A stretch of 64,000 bases of DNA, taken from NCBI RefSeq assembly GCF_002999135.1, contig NZ_CP027229.1, positions 1,116,001 to 1,180,000 on the forward strand, written 5' to 3'. The notes under the pieces are model-generated. The model saw nothing but the letters and a program-made list of their open reading frames with translations, did no database searches and was not told where the DNA came from. Origin of the DNA: Capnocytophaga sp. oral taxon 878. GTDB lineage: Bacteria; Bacteroidota; Bacteroidia; Flavobacteriales; Flavobacteriaceae. Position numbers and translations under genes: made by a program. The stretch's first letter is position 1. The number at the start of each line of letters is the position of its first letter. Below, in pieces: positions 1 through 7,607 of this stretch.

Positions 1-560
1 TTTCTGAATCTATTTACTATAAAAAAGACACAATAATACAGAATTGAAAAAAGTATATAATCAATTACTAACATTACATAATTCCACTCTCTTATAAGGG
101 TTCCACAGTTCTCTCCTATATAGACATTTTTATAATATATATATGGAAATCCTATATATATATTATATACTGTGTTCTGTAGTGGGAAAGGGAAAAATGT
201 AAATAAAGAGATTGTACAAAATAAAGATATGGGTAAGATAAATATATTAAGTATTTTTTTAAATATCTTCTGTGCTTTCAAGGATATATATATCTTCACT
301 ATGTAACTAATAACAAAATAACTTATCCAAAAAATAAATATATTCAATAATAGGGCTTCTCCTCTCCACCCCCAAATGATACTACTACATTCTTTTAATG
401 ATGGTGAATAATAGAAAATGATGAATGGAAATCCCATTGTTATCTGATATAAACTTTCTTTGGTAGGAAATAAAAATGTTATAAAAAAACTTGTGAAAAG
501 GAATAAAATCAACGCTAGACCTCCTCTTCCTAATGTATATATTATTTCTTTATTATTCAT
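1..560 (-). CDS. Partial multi-pass membrane protein of unknown function
   Basis: An open frame starts at ATG 560 and runs to the window edge without a stop (186 codons), so the C-terminus lies outside. The start MNNKEIIYTLGRGG is followed by hydrophobic stretches at about residues 13-33, 66-89, 104-124 and 162-181, so I infer an inner-membrane protein with at least four spans. Its ATG overlaps the end of the small upstream frame by 8 bases, which suggests coupled translation. I recognise no family. Codon use is very AT-rich, like the rest of this accessory cluster. Confidence 0.7.
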   Translation of the reverse strand, partial: MNNKEIIYTLGRGGLALILFLFTSFFITFLFPTKESLYQITMGFPFIIFYYSPSLKECSSIIWGWRGEALLLNIFIFWISYFVISYIVKIYISLKAQKIFKKILNIFILPISLFCTISLFTFFPFPLQNTVYNIYIGFPYIYYKNVYIGENCGTLIREWNYVMLVIDYILFSILYYCVFFIVNRFR

Positions 561-808
561 ATTCTATTAATTCTAATGGAATAGTTTGTACTCCTCCTTT
601 TCCCCATCCTTTGATATTCCCTTCCTTATCAACGAAAATATTTGTAAGAATTGTTGTGTTTTTAATTTCAAGATATCCTTCTGACAATATTGTTTTTCCA
701 TTTTCTATTCGCTTACGTTTTCCTATAATGTGCATAGGATATACTATATTTTTTTCTTCTTCATAATCTGTAGCAATATAATAAATTGAGGTGTCAAGTT
801 AATGGCAT
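553..808 (-). pseudogene. Small hypothetical gene, probably frameshifted near its start
   Basis: From ATG 735 a 60-residue frame (MHIIGKRKRIENG...) runs to TAA at 553. The same frame stays open and protein-like upstream of that ATG (DTSIYYIATDYEEEKNIVYP) to a stop near 799. A plausible start, ATG 808 (MPLT), is one base out of frame. Removing one T near 796-798 would join MPLT to DTSIYY and give an intact protein of about 84 residues. Either the gene carries a one-base insertion or translation starts internally at 735. It has no signal peptide and no recognisable domain. It overlaps the start of the membrane protein downstream. Confidence 0.5.
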
Positions 809-886
809 ATTAACAGAGATTGGAAAAATAGGTTTTCTTTCAATCAATCTTTTTATTAGATTGTTAAAGTGTTAGGATATACGGAC

Positions 887-1375
887 TTATTCATTGAAAA
901 AAATGTCAATAATTTTATCATCTATTTGTATTTCTATAGGATATAACTCTTTTGTCTTTCCGCCCTGTTTGTATAAAATCAATGTCCAAGGATTGTCTTT
1001 GGATACCTGAATTATTTTTTCCCCTATTTTTAGGATTTCGCCTATTTTTATGTTTATTGTATCTATTCTTTTTTCTAATGCAAGATCGCTTGCCATTGTC
1101 ATATAAAAAGTAGCATCGTCTACCGTTGTATAGAAATCATCATCTTTTGACACATTCTTTAGGCTATCAAGGTAAAATAAGGTTGGTTCCACAAAGATAA
1201 CATAATTCTTATCCTTTATTTCCCTTGTAATCCTCTCATCGGTTATTTCTTGTACATAATCTGCTTTCTCAATGGTATCTATATCATTTTCAATATAGTT
1301 GTTTTCTTGGGTGTTGTTATTGTTACAAGCAAACAACAATAAATACACTGAAATAAAATAATAAATCTTTACCAT
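887..1375 (-). CDS. Lipoprotein, member 3 of a tandem paralog family
   Basis: The 162-residue product starts MVKIYYFIS, followed by a hydrophobic stretch and a lipobox LLFAC (Cys17), so it is a predicted lipoprotein. The signal peptide and following NNNNTQ are shared with the two genes upstream, but the mature part has diverged (residues about 25-162 show little similarity). It lies 9 bases after its neighbour, and the short spacer is also repeated. The family is unknown. The arrangement resembles arrays of duplicated immunity lipoproteins, which is inference only. Confidence 0.75.
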   Translation of the reverse strand: MVKIYYFISVYLLLFACNNNNTQENNYIENDIDTIEKADYVQEITDERITREIKDKNYVIFVEPTLFYLDSLKNVSKDDDFYTTVDDATFYMTMASDLALEKRIDTINIKIGEILKIGEKIIQVSKDNPWTLILYKQGGKTKELYPIEIQIDDKIIDIFFNE

Positions 1376-1384
1376 CTGAATATT

Positions 1385-1912
1385 TTAAAATATAATATCA
1401 TCAATGATGTACCTGTCTTTCTTTTTAGCAACTTTTAATTGTATGCTATCATATCTGTTATCATAAAAGTTAAAAAGATACACATTATATCTTTTTGAAT
1501 TTATCTTCTTTACCTTAATAGAGTCCAACCATTCTATGAAAACATCTTGGGCTTTTACAATAGGATCTGCACTTAATTCATCTGAATTTACTTTCCGTAT
1601 TAATTTACTTGATAGAAACTCCCTTTCTATTTTCCTTAATTCTTCTTCGCAAAACTCCCTGTTATCAAGACAAGGCATTTTATCTTGTTGCCTGATGTAC
1701 TTATCATAAAATTCTAAAATCATTTTTGTAGCTTCATCAGTTTCTTCTTTAGGAGCTTGAATTGGTGCAATTGTATCCTTATTTACTATTGTATCTCTTT
1801 TGATAGAGGAAATAGTATCTCTAATATCATCAGAAGATGATACTTGGGTATTGTTATTGTTACAAGAAAATAACAATAAACACGCTGAAATAAAATAATA
1901 AATCTTTACCAT
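1385..1912 (-). CDS. Lipoprotein, member 2 of a tandem paralog family
   Basis: The 175-residue predicted lipoprotein has lipobox LLFSC (Cys17). After the cleavage site comes a Ser/Thr/Asp-rich linker, then a conserved block (KMILEFYDKYIRQ, about residues 63-75) and a C-terminus ending KYNVY..., VAKKKDRYIIDDIIF. It is very similar to the next gene upstream over the first 75 residues and the last 35, and differs mainly in the middle. A tandem unit of about 537 bases that includes the intergenic spacer explains the pair. No known domain is recognised; cell-envelope location is inferred from the lipobox. Confidence 0.8.
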   Translation of the reverse strand: MVKIYYFISACLLLFSCNNNNTQVSSSDDIRDTISSIKRDTIVNKDTIAPIQAPKEETDEATKMILEFYDKYIRQQDKMPCLDNREFCEEELRKIEREFLSSKLIRKVNSDELSADPIVKAQDVFIEWLDSIKVKKINSKRYNVYLFNFYDNRYDSIQLKVAKKKDRYIIDDIIF

Positions 1913-1921
1913 CTGAATATT

Positions 1922-2461
1922 TTAAAATATAATATCATCAATAATATACTTATCCTTCTTCTTAGCTACTTTTAATTGTACGCTATCATATCTATTAAAA
2001 AAGAAATCAAAAATATAAACATTATATCTTTCTGAACTTATTTTCTTTACTTTAAGAGAGTCTAACCATTTTAGGTTGATATCTTGGGCATTTAGAATAA
2101 AATCCATATCTCTATCTTCAGTAGGTTTTATTTTTTTTATCAATTTATTTGATAAATAATTTTTCTTAATTCTTATCAATTCATCTTCACATTTTTTTTC
2201 TTCTTCATATAAATCAGAGCACGGTATTTTATCTCGTTGCCTGATGTACTTATCATAAAATTCCAAAATCATCTTTGTAGCTTCATCAGTTTCTTCTTTA
2301 GGAACTTGAATTGGTGCAATTGTATCTTTTTCTACTATGGTATCTCTTTTGATAGAGGAAATAGTATCTCTAATATCATCAGAAGATGATACTTGGGTAT
2401 TGTTATTATTGCAAGAAAACAACAATAAACACGCTGAAATAAAATAATAAATCTTTACCAT
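1922..2461 (-). CDS. Lipoprotein, member 1 of a tandem paralog family
   Basis: The 179-residue predicted lipoprotein (lipobox LLFSC, Cys17) is the first of three tandem paralogs on this strand. Residues 1-75 are almost identical to the next copy. The middle (about 76-120) differs and holds a charged segment, and the C-terminal region with VAKKKDKYIIDDIIF is again conserved. This pattern of constant ends and a variable centre is what recombination between tandem copies produces. Its function is unknown. Confidence 0.8.
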   Translation of the reverse strand: MVKIYYFISACLLLFSCNNNNTQVSSSDDIRDTISSIKRDTIVEKDTIAPIQVPKEETDEATKMILEFYDKYIRQRDKIPCSDLYEEEKKCEDELIRIKKNYLSNKLIKKIKPTEDRDMDFILNAQDINLKWLDSLKVKKISSERYNVYIFDFFFNRYDSVQLKVAKKKDKYIIDDIIF

Positions 2462-2491
2462 CTGAATATTTTTTTTGAGGTATCTATTTAG

Positions 2492-2680
2492 CTACATACT
2501 AATTGACTTTGGGAAACGGGAGAACGTTCTACAATTCTTTTCTCCAACCTCTACTTTTACAGGGCTTTTACTCACTTCAATTTGCTTACTTTCAAAACTA
2601 AGTTCAAAAGTATTCGTTTCTTTCTTGCCTGCGTAGGCTTCTGCTTTTATGTAATAATTTTGTGTTTCTGAATCTTCTTT
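2492..2680 (-). pseudogene. Orphan C-terminal coding remnant after a lipoprotein stop
   Basis: Directly after the TAA that ends the upstream lipoprotein (2681-2683), the same frame stays open for 62 more codons and reads like protein: KEDSETQNYYIKAEAYAG, then KKETNTFELSFESKQIEVSK, ending FPKSISM and a TAG at 2492. There is no start codon. I take it as the tail of a deleted larger gene, or of a longer protein cut by the stop. The family is not recognised. Confidence 0.4.
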
Positions 2681-3214
2681 TTAATCTACTTGATCTTCAT
2701 AGGTATAATACTTTAATCCTGAATCTTTTACTTTTTCTTTTTCAATATAAACATCTGAATTATCTGGTATTGCATCATTTGTTATAGATAAATACTTGCC
2801 TTTTCTTTTGATATAATAAATATGTCTATTACTATATATCTTACCAAATTTATATAGTATAGGGTCATCTTCATAATCAGATTCTTCTCCTATGTATATA
2901 TTTATTACTCCTGAAACTGTATCTATTTTATTAATTTTTAAAAGAAACCAATCCATAGATATTTTATCTATTAAAAGACTATCTTTAATCTCTACATAAG
3001 TAAGAGTATCTATTTCAAAACTTCTACAATCTTCATTAAAGAGAACACGATAATATAACTTTGTGAGGTTATACTTAGTTTTTTGAGGTATAGGACTTTT
3101 ATATGGTTCTCTTATTGTATCTTCTTCTGTTAAGTAAGTTGAACTATCATAATTTACTCTGTTTTTACAAGATATTATTGAGATTGCAACAAATAGTATT
3201 ATAATTCTTTTCAT
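2681..3214 (-). CDS. Lipoprotein of unknown function, possible immunity protein
   Basis: The 177-residue predicted lipoprotein has a signal peptide MKRIIILFVAISIIS and lipobox Cys16. The mature part is rich in Tyr, Asp and Lys with no domain I recognise. Its ATG overlaps by ATGA the stop of an upstream start-less frame (3211-3504), the spacing typical of a toxin gene followed by its immunity gene. That functional reading is inference from layout. The frame continues past its stop into another coding remnant. Confidence 0.7.
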   Translation of the reverse strand: MKRIIILFVAISIISCKNRVNYDSSTYLTEEDTIREPYKSPIPQKTKYNLTKLYYRVLFNEDCRSFEIDTLTYVEIKDSLLIDKISMDWFLLKINKIDTVSGVINIYIGEESDYEDDPILYKFGKIYSNRHIYYIKRKGKYLSITNDAIPDNSDVYIEKEKVKDSGLKYYTYEDQVD

Positions 3215-3504
3215 AGTTTCTTTAGTTTATCTAATATTATTAATCCTTCTTTTATTTTATCCTCAAAAAAGTCTAATTCAGTTCTTTTCCCTTCTGATAC
3301 GTTTTTTTCTAATGCTAATTGATAGAAACAATGCGCACTTTTAGCTTTATACTCTCCTCCGCCTTCAGGTTTATATAATGTTAGTTTATTTGTTAATTCT
3401 TCTTTATCCTTGGATTCTCTAATTATTGTTCCATTAATTATCGCTTTTGAAGTTCTTGCACATCCCGTACTATCTTTTTGATTTTGTTGTAAAGGTAAGG
3501 TTTT
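3211..3504 (-). pseudogene. Start-less C-terminal gene fragment, possible toxin tail
   Basis: Between TAA (3505-3507) and TGA (3211-3213) the minus strand has an open frame of 97 codons without ATG, GTG or TTG in a useful place. It reads KTLPLQQNQKDSTGCARTSK, followed by EGGGEYKAKSAHCFYQLALE and a Lys/Leu-rich end (LDKLKKL). The protein-like composition and the 4-base ATGA overlap with the following lipoprotein gene suggest the C-terminal domain of a larger lost protein. The domain is not recognised. Confidence 0.45.
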
Positions 3505-3553
3505 TTATAGAAATGTAGATTCTATTTTTTTTAGAACATAACTGAGATATAAA

Positions 3554-4054
3554 TCATAGTATCCACTCTGCTTTTACTTTTCTCACACTATTACTCTTTA
3601 AAGAATCTATTAAAATATAAGTCGTATCTCTATCCTTTCTATATAAAATACCTTTTTTTTCATTATAATTAAAATTATAAGTTTTTTGAGTTTCTGGATT
3701 TTCCATCATTTGTAAGTGATAGATTAAAAGAGAATCTTGTTGGGAAACCCTTTCTATTTTCCACTCATAGGGTTCCATAATATTCCAACCATCAATAAGC
3801 ATTGAGTCAGTAAAAATAATTTTAGCCATATCATAATCGTCTTCAAGATATGGGAATATTGAGAGCGTCAATTCTCCATTCTCCTCTTTATCTAAATAAT
3901 AAAACTTTTTGTTCACTAGTGGATTGTTTATTTTGGTACCAGATTCGATACTTAATGATTCATTTAGTGGATCTTTTTCAGTGTTATTATTAACAACATT
4001 TTCACAAGAACTCACTGTCCCTATTAAAAATAAACTAATAAGTAATAATTTCAT
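3554..4054 (-). CDS. Lipoprotein of unknown function
   Basis: The 166-residue product has a signal peptide MKLLLISLFLIGTVSSC with the lipobox Cys at 17, followed by an Asn/Glu-rich linker. The remainder is rich in Tyr and Asp with a beta-strand-like pattern. A -7 box TACCTTTG on this strand (4085-4078) lies about 25 bases before the ATG, so it probably has its own promoter. No homologous family is recognised. Confidence 0.75.
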   Translation of the reverse strand: MKLLLISLFLIGTVSSCENVVNNNTEKDPLNESLSIESGTKINNPLVNKKFYYLDKEENGELTLSIFPYLEDDYDMAKIIFTDSMLIDGWNIMEPYEWKIERVSQQDSLLIYHLQMMENPETQKTYNFNYNEKKGILYRKDRDTTYILIDSLKSNSVRKVKAEWIL

Positions 4055-4077
4055 ATATTGTTTTATATTTTATTTTG

Positions 4078-4085
4078 CAAAGGTA
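4078..4085 (-). promoter_or_regulatory. Bacteroidota -7 promoter box for the 3554-4054 lipoprotein
   Basis: The minus strand reads TACCTTTGC, matching the Bacteroidota sigma consensus TAnnTTTG, about 25 bases upstream of the lipoprotein start at 4054. A related but weaker box (TACCTTTA) occurs at about 3490-3497. Confidence 0.6.
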
Positions 4086-4102
4086 AGGGTTTTTAGGATA
4101 AA

Positions 4103-5002
4103 TTATTTAATTTTTATTCTGCTTTTGTGTACATATCCTTTTAATCCTTCTTTAGTTTTTATCAGATACCAATTGCTTGTATCATCTAATACATCTATTT
4201 TTTCGCCTGATTTTATTCTACTTAAAATTTTAGAAGAAGTACTCTTATCCGCCCTTATATTGGAGTAACCATCAGGGTCTTCTATATAATAACCTCTTGA
4301 AGAATTAAATAGGAAATCAATTATTTCCTTGGGGTTATCGAAGTCGTGAGAATATCTTTGAACATAGTATTTCGCCGCATTAATAGCAAAATCGTGTTCG
4401 TTAGGAGTCCCTCGTAACATTTTATCGACCGCTAACACCATCTCTTTTCTTATAAATTGGCGCATATTCTTCTCATAATAAAATAACGATTGTATAGCAG
4501 TTTCATTATTAATTTTTCTATCAAGATACCATTTTAGGAGTGTTTTATCTCTATAAATACCAAAAGTAACTACAAAATCTGATAACATATCTTCATAATT
4601 ATCTTTTAGCCATTCTAAGGACTTTAGATCTTTATAGAAGAGATACTGATTGAAATGAAATAACATAAGCCCATCTATTTTTGCTTCATGTCCATCTGTA
4701 TATATAATTCCCTTATCTTGAATAGCAATATATGGATTGAGATCATCATTCAGCACCACTATATTTTGCGGTAGCAATTCTTTATTGATAAAAGAGTGTA
4801 TTACTTTCTTATAGTGCTCCTCAGTAGGTTTTTTATAATTGTATTTTTCTAATTCAGCAACTATCTGAGGCATCATTCTTTGTATGTATCTACGGAAGTT
4901 AATATAAACTTCTCCGTCTTTAAAAATTGTATAATCTTCCATCTTTTGACTATAGCTATTAAAAGTTACTATTAAAAAAAGTATTATAATTTTCCAGTCC
5001 AT
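4103..5002 (-). CDS. Exported protein with C-terminal bacterial SH3 domain
   Basis: The 299-residue product has a signal peptide (hydrophobic residues 4-16, cleavage probably after SYS). The C-terminal 60 residues match a bacterial SH3 (SH3b) domain: YSNIRADKSTSSKILSRI, then KIDVLDDTSNWYLIKTKEGL and KGYVHKSRI. The middle is charged and probably alpha-helical. SH3b domains bind cell-wall peptides in many proteins. Its ATG overlaps the end of the upstream frame by 19 bases. Next to an eroded effector-like frame, an immunity or periplasmic binding role is possible but not shown. Confidence 0.75.
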   Translation of the reverse strand: MDWKIIILFLIVTFNSYSQKMEDYTIFKDGEVYINFRRYIQRMMPQIVAELEKYNYKKPTEEHYKKVIHSFINKELLPQNIVVLNDDLNPYIAIQDKGIIYTDGHEAKIDGLMLFHFNQYLFYKDLKSLEWLKDNYEDMLSDFVVTFGIYRDKTLLKWYLDRKINNETAIQSLFYYEKNMRQFIRKEMVLAVDKMLRGTPNEHDFAINAAKYYVQRYSHDFDNPKEIIDFLFNSSRGYYIEDPDGYSNIRADKSTSSKILSRIKSGEKIDVLDDTSNWYLIKTKEGLKGYVHKSRIKIK

Positions 5003-5355
5003 TTTGTTTCTCCTATATTTTTGTCATTCCAATTAGATTCTTCCACTTCTCTTTCTTCAAGAATTATTTTTACATTATTCCAGTATTTTATAGATTTCAA
5101 TAAAACTTCTTCTGTCTTAGGGTCTTTGCTTACTGTTGTTAAACAGCCAACAGCGTCAGCAGGCGAAAATCTATGTATAGCAATTCCTTGTCTTTTCCCA
5201 TCAACACCTTTAATAACAGCATATTTCCCTTTATCACTTATATACATAGAAAATCTTTGTGTAGAAGTGGTGTTTCATTATTTTTTCCATACCTTTTATG
5301 ACCATGTTTGCCATAGTTCGTTAGGATTATTGCTTCTTTTTTGTTGACTATTTAC
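4984..5355 (-). pseudogene. Frameshifted remnant of a longer secreted or toxin-like gene
   Basis: An 87-codon frame from ATG 5247 (MYISDKGKYAVIKGVDG..., with HRFSPADAVGCLTTVS and an Asn/Trp/Lys-rich end) stays protein-like upstream to a stop near 5283. A second frame (about 5355-5237: LTNYGKHGHKRYGKNNETP...) overlaps it and ends in TAA. The two read like one protein split by a frameshift around 5240-5280. The missing N-terminus and shift indicate decay. The GCLTT motif with an upstream His recalls small peptidoglycan-active domains, but I cannot assign a family. Confidence 0.45.
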
Positions 5356-5359
5356 TGGG

Positions 5360-5367
5360 CAAAGATA
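5360..5367 (-). promoter_or_regulatory. Bacteroidota -7 promoter box at the head of the accessory cluster
   Basis: The minus strand reads TATCTTTG (TAnnTTTG consensus) just upstream of the first remnant in the minus-strand cluster. It is the likely promoter for genes between 5355 and 4103. Confidence 0.5.
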
Positions 5368-5558
5368 CAAAATATTTTTTAACTGAGAATTAATAATTGA
5401 CAATTTATCTGTACTTTTTGGCAAAATATAGTATTATGCAGTTGGGGTGGCGAGAGATAAGAGCGATGAGAATAATGTAATGTTTTGGGGATTTGGTTGT
5501 GAATTTGGCAAAAGTAGAATTTAGGGATGCTGCGGCTGATTATCAATGAAGTAACAGC

Positions 5559-5602
5559 TATCCTTCGTTTATAGTTCGTTTATCCTTCGTTATAGGTTCG
5601 TT
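5559..5602. repeat. Dispersed TTCGTT repeat, copy 1
   Basis: Units of 11 bases (TATCC or TATAG followed by TTCGTT) are repeated about four times. Similar arrays occur at 16709-16752, 28981-29024 (opposite orientation) and 36845-36891 (opposite orientation), all between genes. The rest of the intergenic stretch 5368-5834 is purine-rich on the plus strand and holds no gene. Confidence 0.8.
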
Positions 5603-5666
5603 TAAAGTAGGTAAAAGATAAGAGATAAGAGGTAAGAGGGTGGAGGTGTAATAGGTTGATTATTAG

Positions 5667-5796
5667 GGGAGAGGAGTTAGGAGATAGGGGATAGAGTGGG
5701 TGGAGGTGATTTTGAAAGATTGGCAAGGAAAATGGGATTTGGGTGAAAAATCAGGGGAGAGGAGTTAGGAGATAGGGGATAGAGTGGGTGGAGGTA
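5667..5796. repeat. Two direct copies of a purine-rich 43-base repeat
   Basis: The block beginning GGGGAGAGGAGTTAGG and ending GTGGGTGGAGGT occurs at about 5667-5709 and again at 5754-5796, 87 bases apart. It lies upstream of the DHH phosphoesterase gene and is non-coding. Confidence 0.75.
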
Positions 5797-5849
5797 AGAG
5801 GTATGAAATAAGAGGTAGTGGTAAAACTTGCTAATTGATAATTATTTTG

Positions 5850-5857
5850 TACCTTTG
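5850..5857 (+). promoter_or_regulatory. Bacteroidota -7 promoter box, DHH phosphoesterase
   Basis: TACCTTTG followed by C lies 8 bases before ATG 5865, so the transcript would have almost no leader. This argues for a start at 5865 and against the longer frame beginning at 5835. Confidence 0.65.
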
Positions 5858-5864
5858 CCGCGTT

Positions 5865-6863
5865 ATGAATATATATGATATAGAAACTGTTAAATTACTG
5901 CTGGAGAAGCAGCCTATTATAAGTATTATACCGCATAAAAATCCTGATGGAGATGCTATTGGGAGTTGCTTGGGGCTTTACTTGTTTTTAAAACAACTAG
6001 ATTACGATGTGGAGGTAGTATCGGCTAATGATTTTCCTGATTTTTTGAAATGGTTACCATCGGCAAAGGATATTTTGATTTATGACAATACGCCTGAAGC
6101 AGCTAAGGAAAGGCTTGAGAAATCGGGGCTTATTTTCACTTTGGATTTTAACGCACTGAAACGTGCGGATAGCCTTGCGCCTTTGTTGGAAGCATCGGGG
6201 GCTACTTTTGTGATGATTGACCACCACCAAGCACCTGACAATTATGCGAGGGTTACTATATCGGACCCTAAGGCGAGTTCGACCTGTGCGATGGTGTATA
6301 GATTGATTGAGGCTATGGGCAAAGAGAGTCTTATTAATAAAGATATTGCTACGTGCCTTTACACTGGATTGATGACTGATACTGGGAACTTTAAATACCC
6401 AACAACGACAAGCAATACCCTTAGGATAGGAGCGGCACTTATAGACAAAGGAGCTGAGAATAGCTTGATTAACAGCAATACATTTGATACGTGGTCATAC
6501 AACAAATCGCAGCTGCTGAGTATTGCCTTGCGCAATATGGTGTATCTGCCCCAATACCATACGGCTTATATTACCCTTACAGGAGAAGAACTACAAGCAC
6601 ATAACCACCAGAAGGGTGATACCGAGGGCTTTGTAAATTACGGGCTTATGATTAAAGATGCCCAATTGGCTATTATCTTTATTGAGGAAGGAGATTTTGT
6701 AAAGATGTCGTTACGCTCAAAAGGGGATGTAGATGTGAACCAGATAGCCCGAGCTCACTTTAACGGAGGGGGGCATATTAATGCTGCTGGAGGTAGGTAT
6801 GACGGTACCGTAGAGGAGGCTGTAGCCTACTTTAGAGAAGTGTTACCGACTCTTTTTAATTAG
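5865..6863 (+). CDS. DHH/DHHA1 family phosphoesterase (NrnA-like)
   Basis: The 332-residue protein carries DHH-family motifs in order: PHKNPDGDAIGS (residues 23-34), LDFN near 93, the DHH motif IDHHQ near 120, TDTGNFK near 175, and the DHHA1 glycine motif FNGGGHINAAGG near 300. Proteins of this type are soluble bimetal phosphoesterases that degrade nanoRNA, pAp or cyclic-dinucleotide products. The start is set at ATG 5865 because a -7 box sits at 5850. cdaA lies 5 kb downstream, so a part in c-di-AMP turnover is possible but not shown. Confidence 0.9.
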   Translation: MNIYDIETVKLLLEKQPIISIIPHKNPDGDAIGSCLGLYLFLKQLDYDVEVVSANDFPDFLKWLPSAKDILIYDNTPEAAKERLEKSGLIFTLDFNALKRADSLAPLLEASGATFVMIDHHQAPDNYARVTISDPKASSTCAMVYRLIEAMGKESLINKDIATCLYTGLMTDTGNFKYPTTTSNTLRIGAALIDKGAENSLINSNTFDTWSYNKSQLLSIALRNMVYLPQYHTAYITLTGEELQAHNHQKGDTEGFVNYGLMIKDAQLAIIFIEEGDFVKMSLRSKGDVDVNQIARAHFNGGGHINAAGGRYDGTVEEAVAYFREVLPTLFN

Positions 6864-7012
6864 CAAACTAACAGACAAACGGAAGCTACTTGGGGGCAAA
6901 TGGGTAATGATATGGGCTGAACTTACCTGAATAGTGAATTGGGAAGGTAGGCAGACTATAATGAGAGTAAAATCTCGGTAAAAAATTCGACAGATAATAC
7001 TATTATAACATT

Positions 7013-7585
7013 ATGAATATACTTAAAAAAATAGCCTTTATAACTGTTATTGGCATAGTTTTGGCATCTTGCGCTGATAGACAGGCGCGACATCCTGTTA
7101 CTAAAAAAACTAGTACTTTTTTAAAAGAATCGGCTGAGAAAAATAAGGCGTTACTGGCTAATGAGCAGGCAGAAATTGATGCCCTTATAGAAAAAGATAC
7201 AGTGCATACTTTTATTGACTCACAACACGGATTCAAGTTCTATTACATAAACCAAAACCCCGAAGCTACTTACACTGCACAGTTTGGCGATATAGTAACT
7301 TACGACTATAGCATACAAGACCTAAATGGGAAGGAACTGTACCAAGAAAAAGCTAATGGAGAATACAAATACTACGTAGACAAGGAAGAGGTATTCCAAG
7401 GATTACGGTCGGCATTAAAACTGCTAAAAGAGAAAGAGAGTGGGGTATTCTTTTTTCCTTCGAGTGTGGCATACGGTTATCGGGGGGATAAAGACAAGAT
7501 AGGTTACAATCAGCCTATTATAGCAAGGATAGAGGTATTTGGTATAGAAAAGAATCCTGAAAAAGTACTACCGCGCCCTGAATAA
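7013..7585 (+). CDS. gldI: Gliding-motility-associated FKBP-type lipoprotein GldI
   Basis: The 190-residue product is a predicted lipoprotein (VLASC, Cys20) with an FKBP-type peptidyl-prolyl isomerase domain over about residues 85-180 (GDIVTYDYSIQDLNG, then FFPSSVAYGYRG and PIIARIEVFGI). GldI is one of the Gld lipoproteins needed for gliding and type IX secretion in Flavobacterium johnsoniae. The order phosphoesterase, gldI, PPIase is the usual flavobacterial one. It acts in the periplasm or outer membrane, probably as a folding factor. The 22-base gap to the next gene suggests co-transcription. Confidence 0.9.
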   Translation: MNILKKIAFITVIGIVLASCADRQARHPVTKKTSTFLKESAEKNKALLANEQAEIDALIEKDTVHTFIDSQHGFKFYYINQNPEATYTAQFGDIVTYDYSIQDLNGKELYQEKANGEYKYYVDKEEVFQGLRSALKLLKEKESGVFFFPSSVAYGYRGDKDKIGYNQPIIARIEVFGIEKNPEKVLPRPE

Positions 7586-7607
7586 GTATCAAATTAAATA
7601 AGAATAT

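Noticed and set aside
5559..5602. TTCGTT arrays considered as a CRISPR array
   Set aside because: There are no unique spacers; units are contiguous 11-base repeats and no cas gene is nearby.
5835..5864. Ten-residue N-terminal extension of the DHH phosphoesterase
   Set aside because: The -7 promoter box at 5850 lies inside it, and the family starts at the internal Met.
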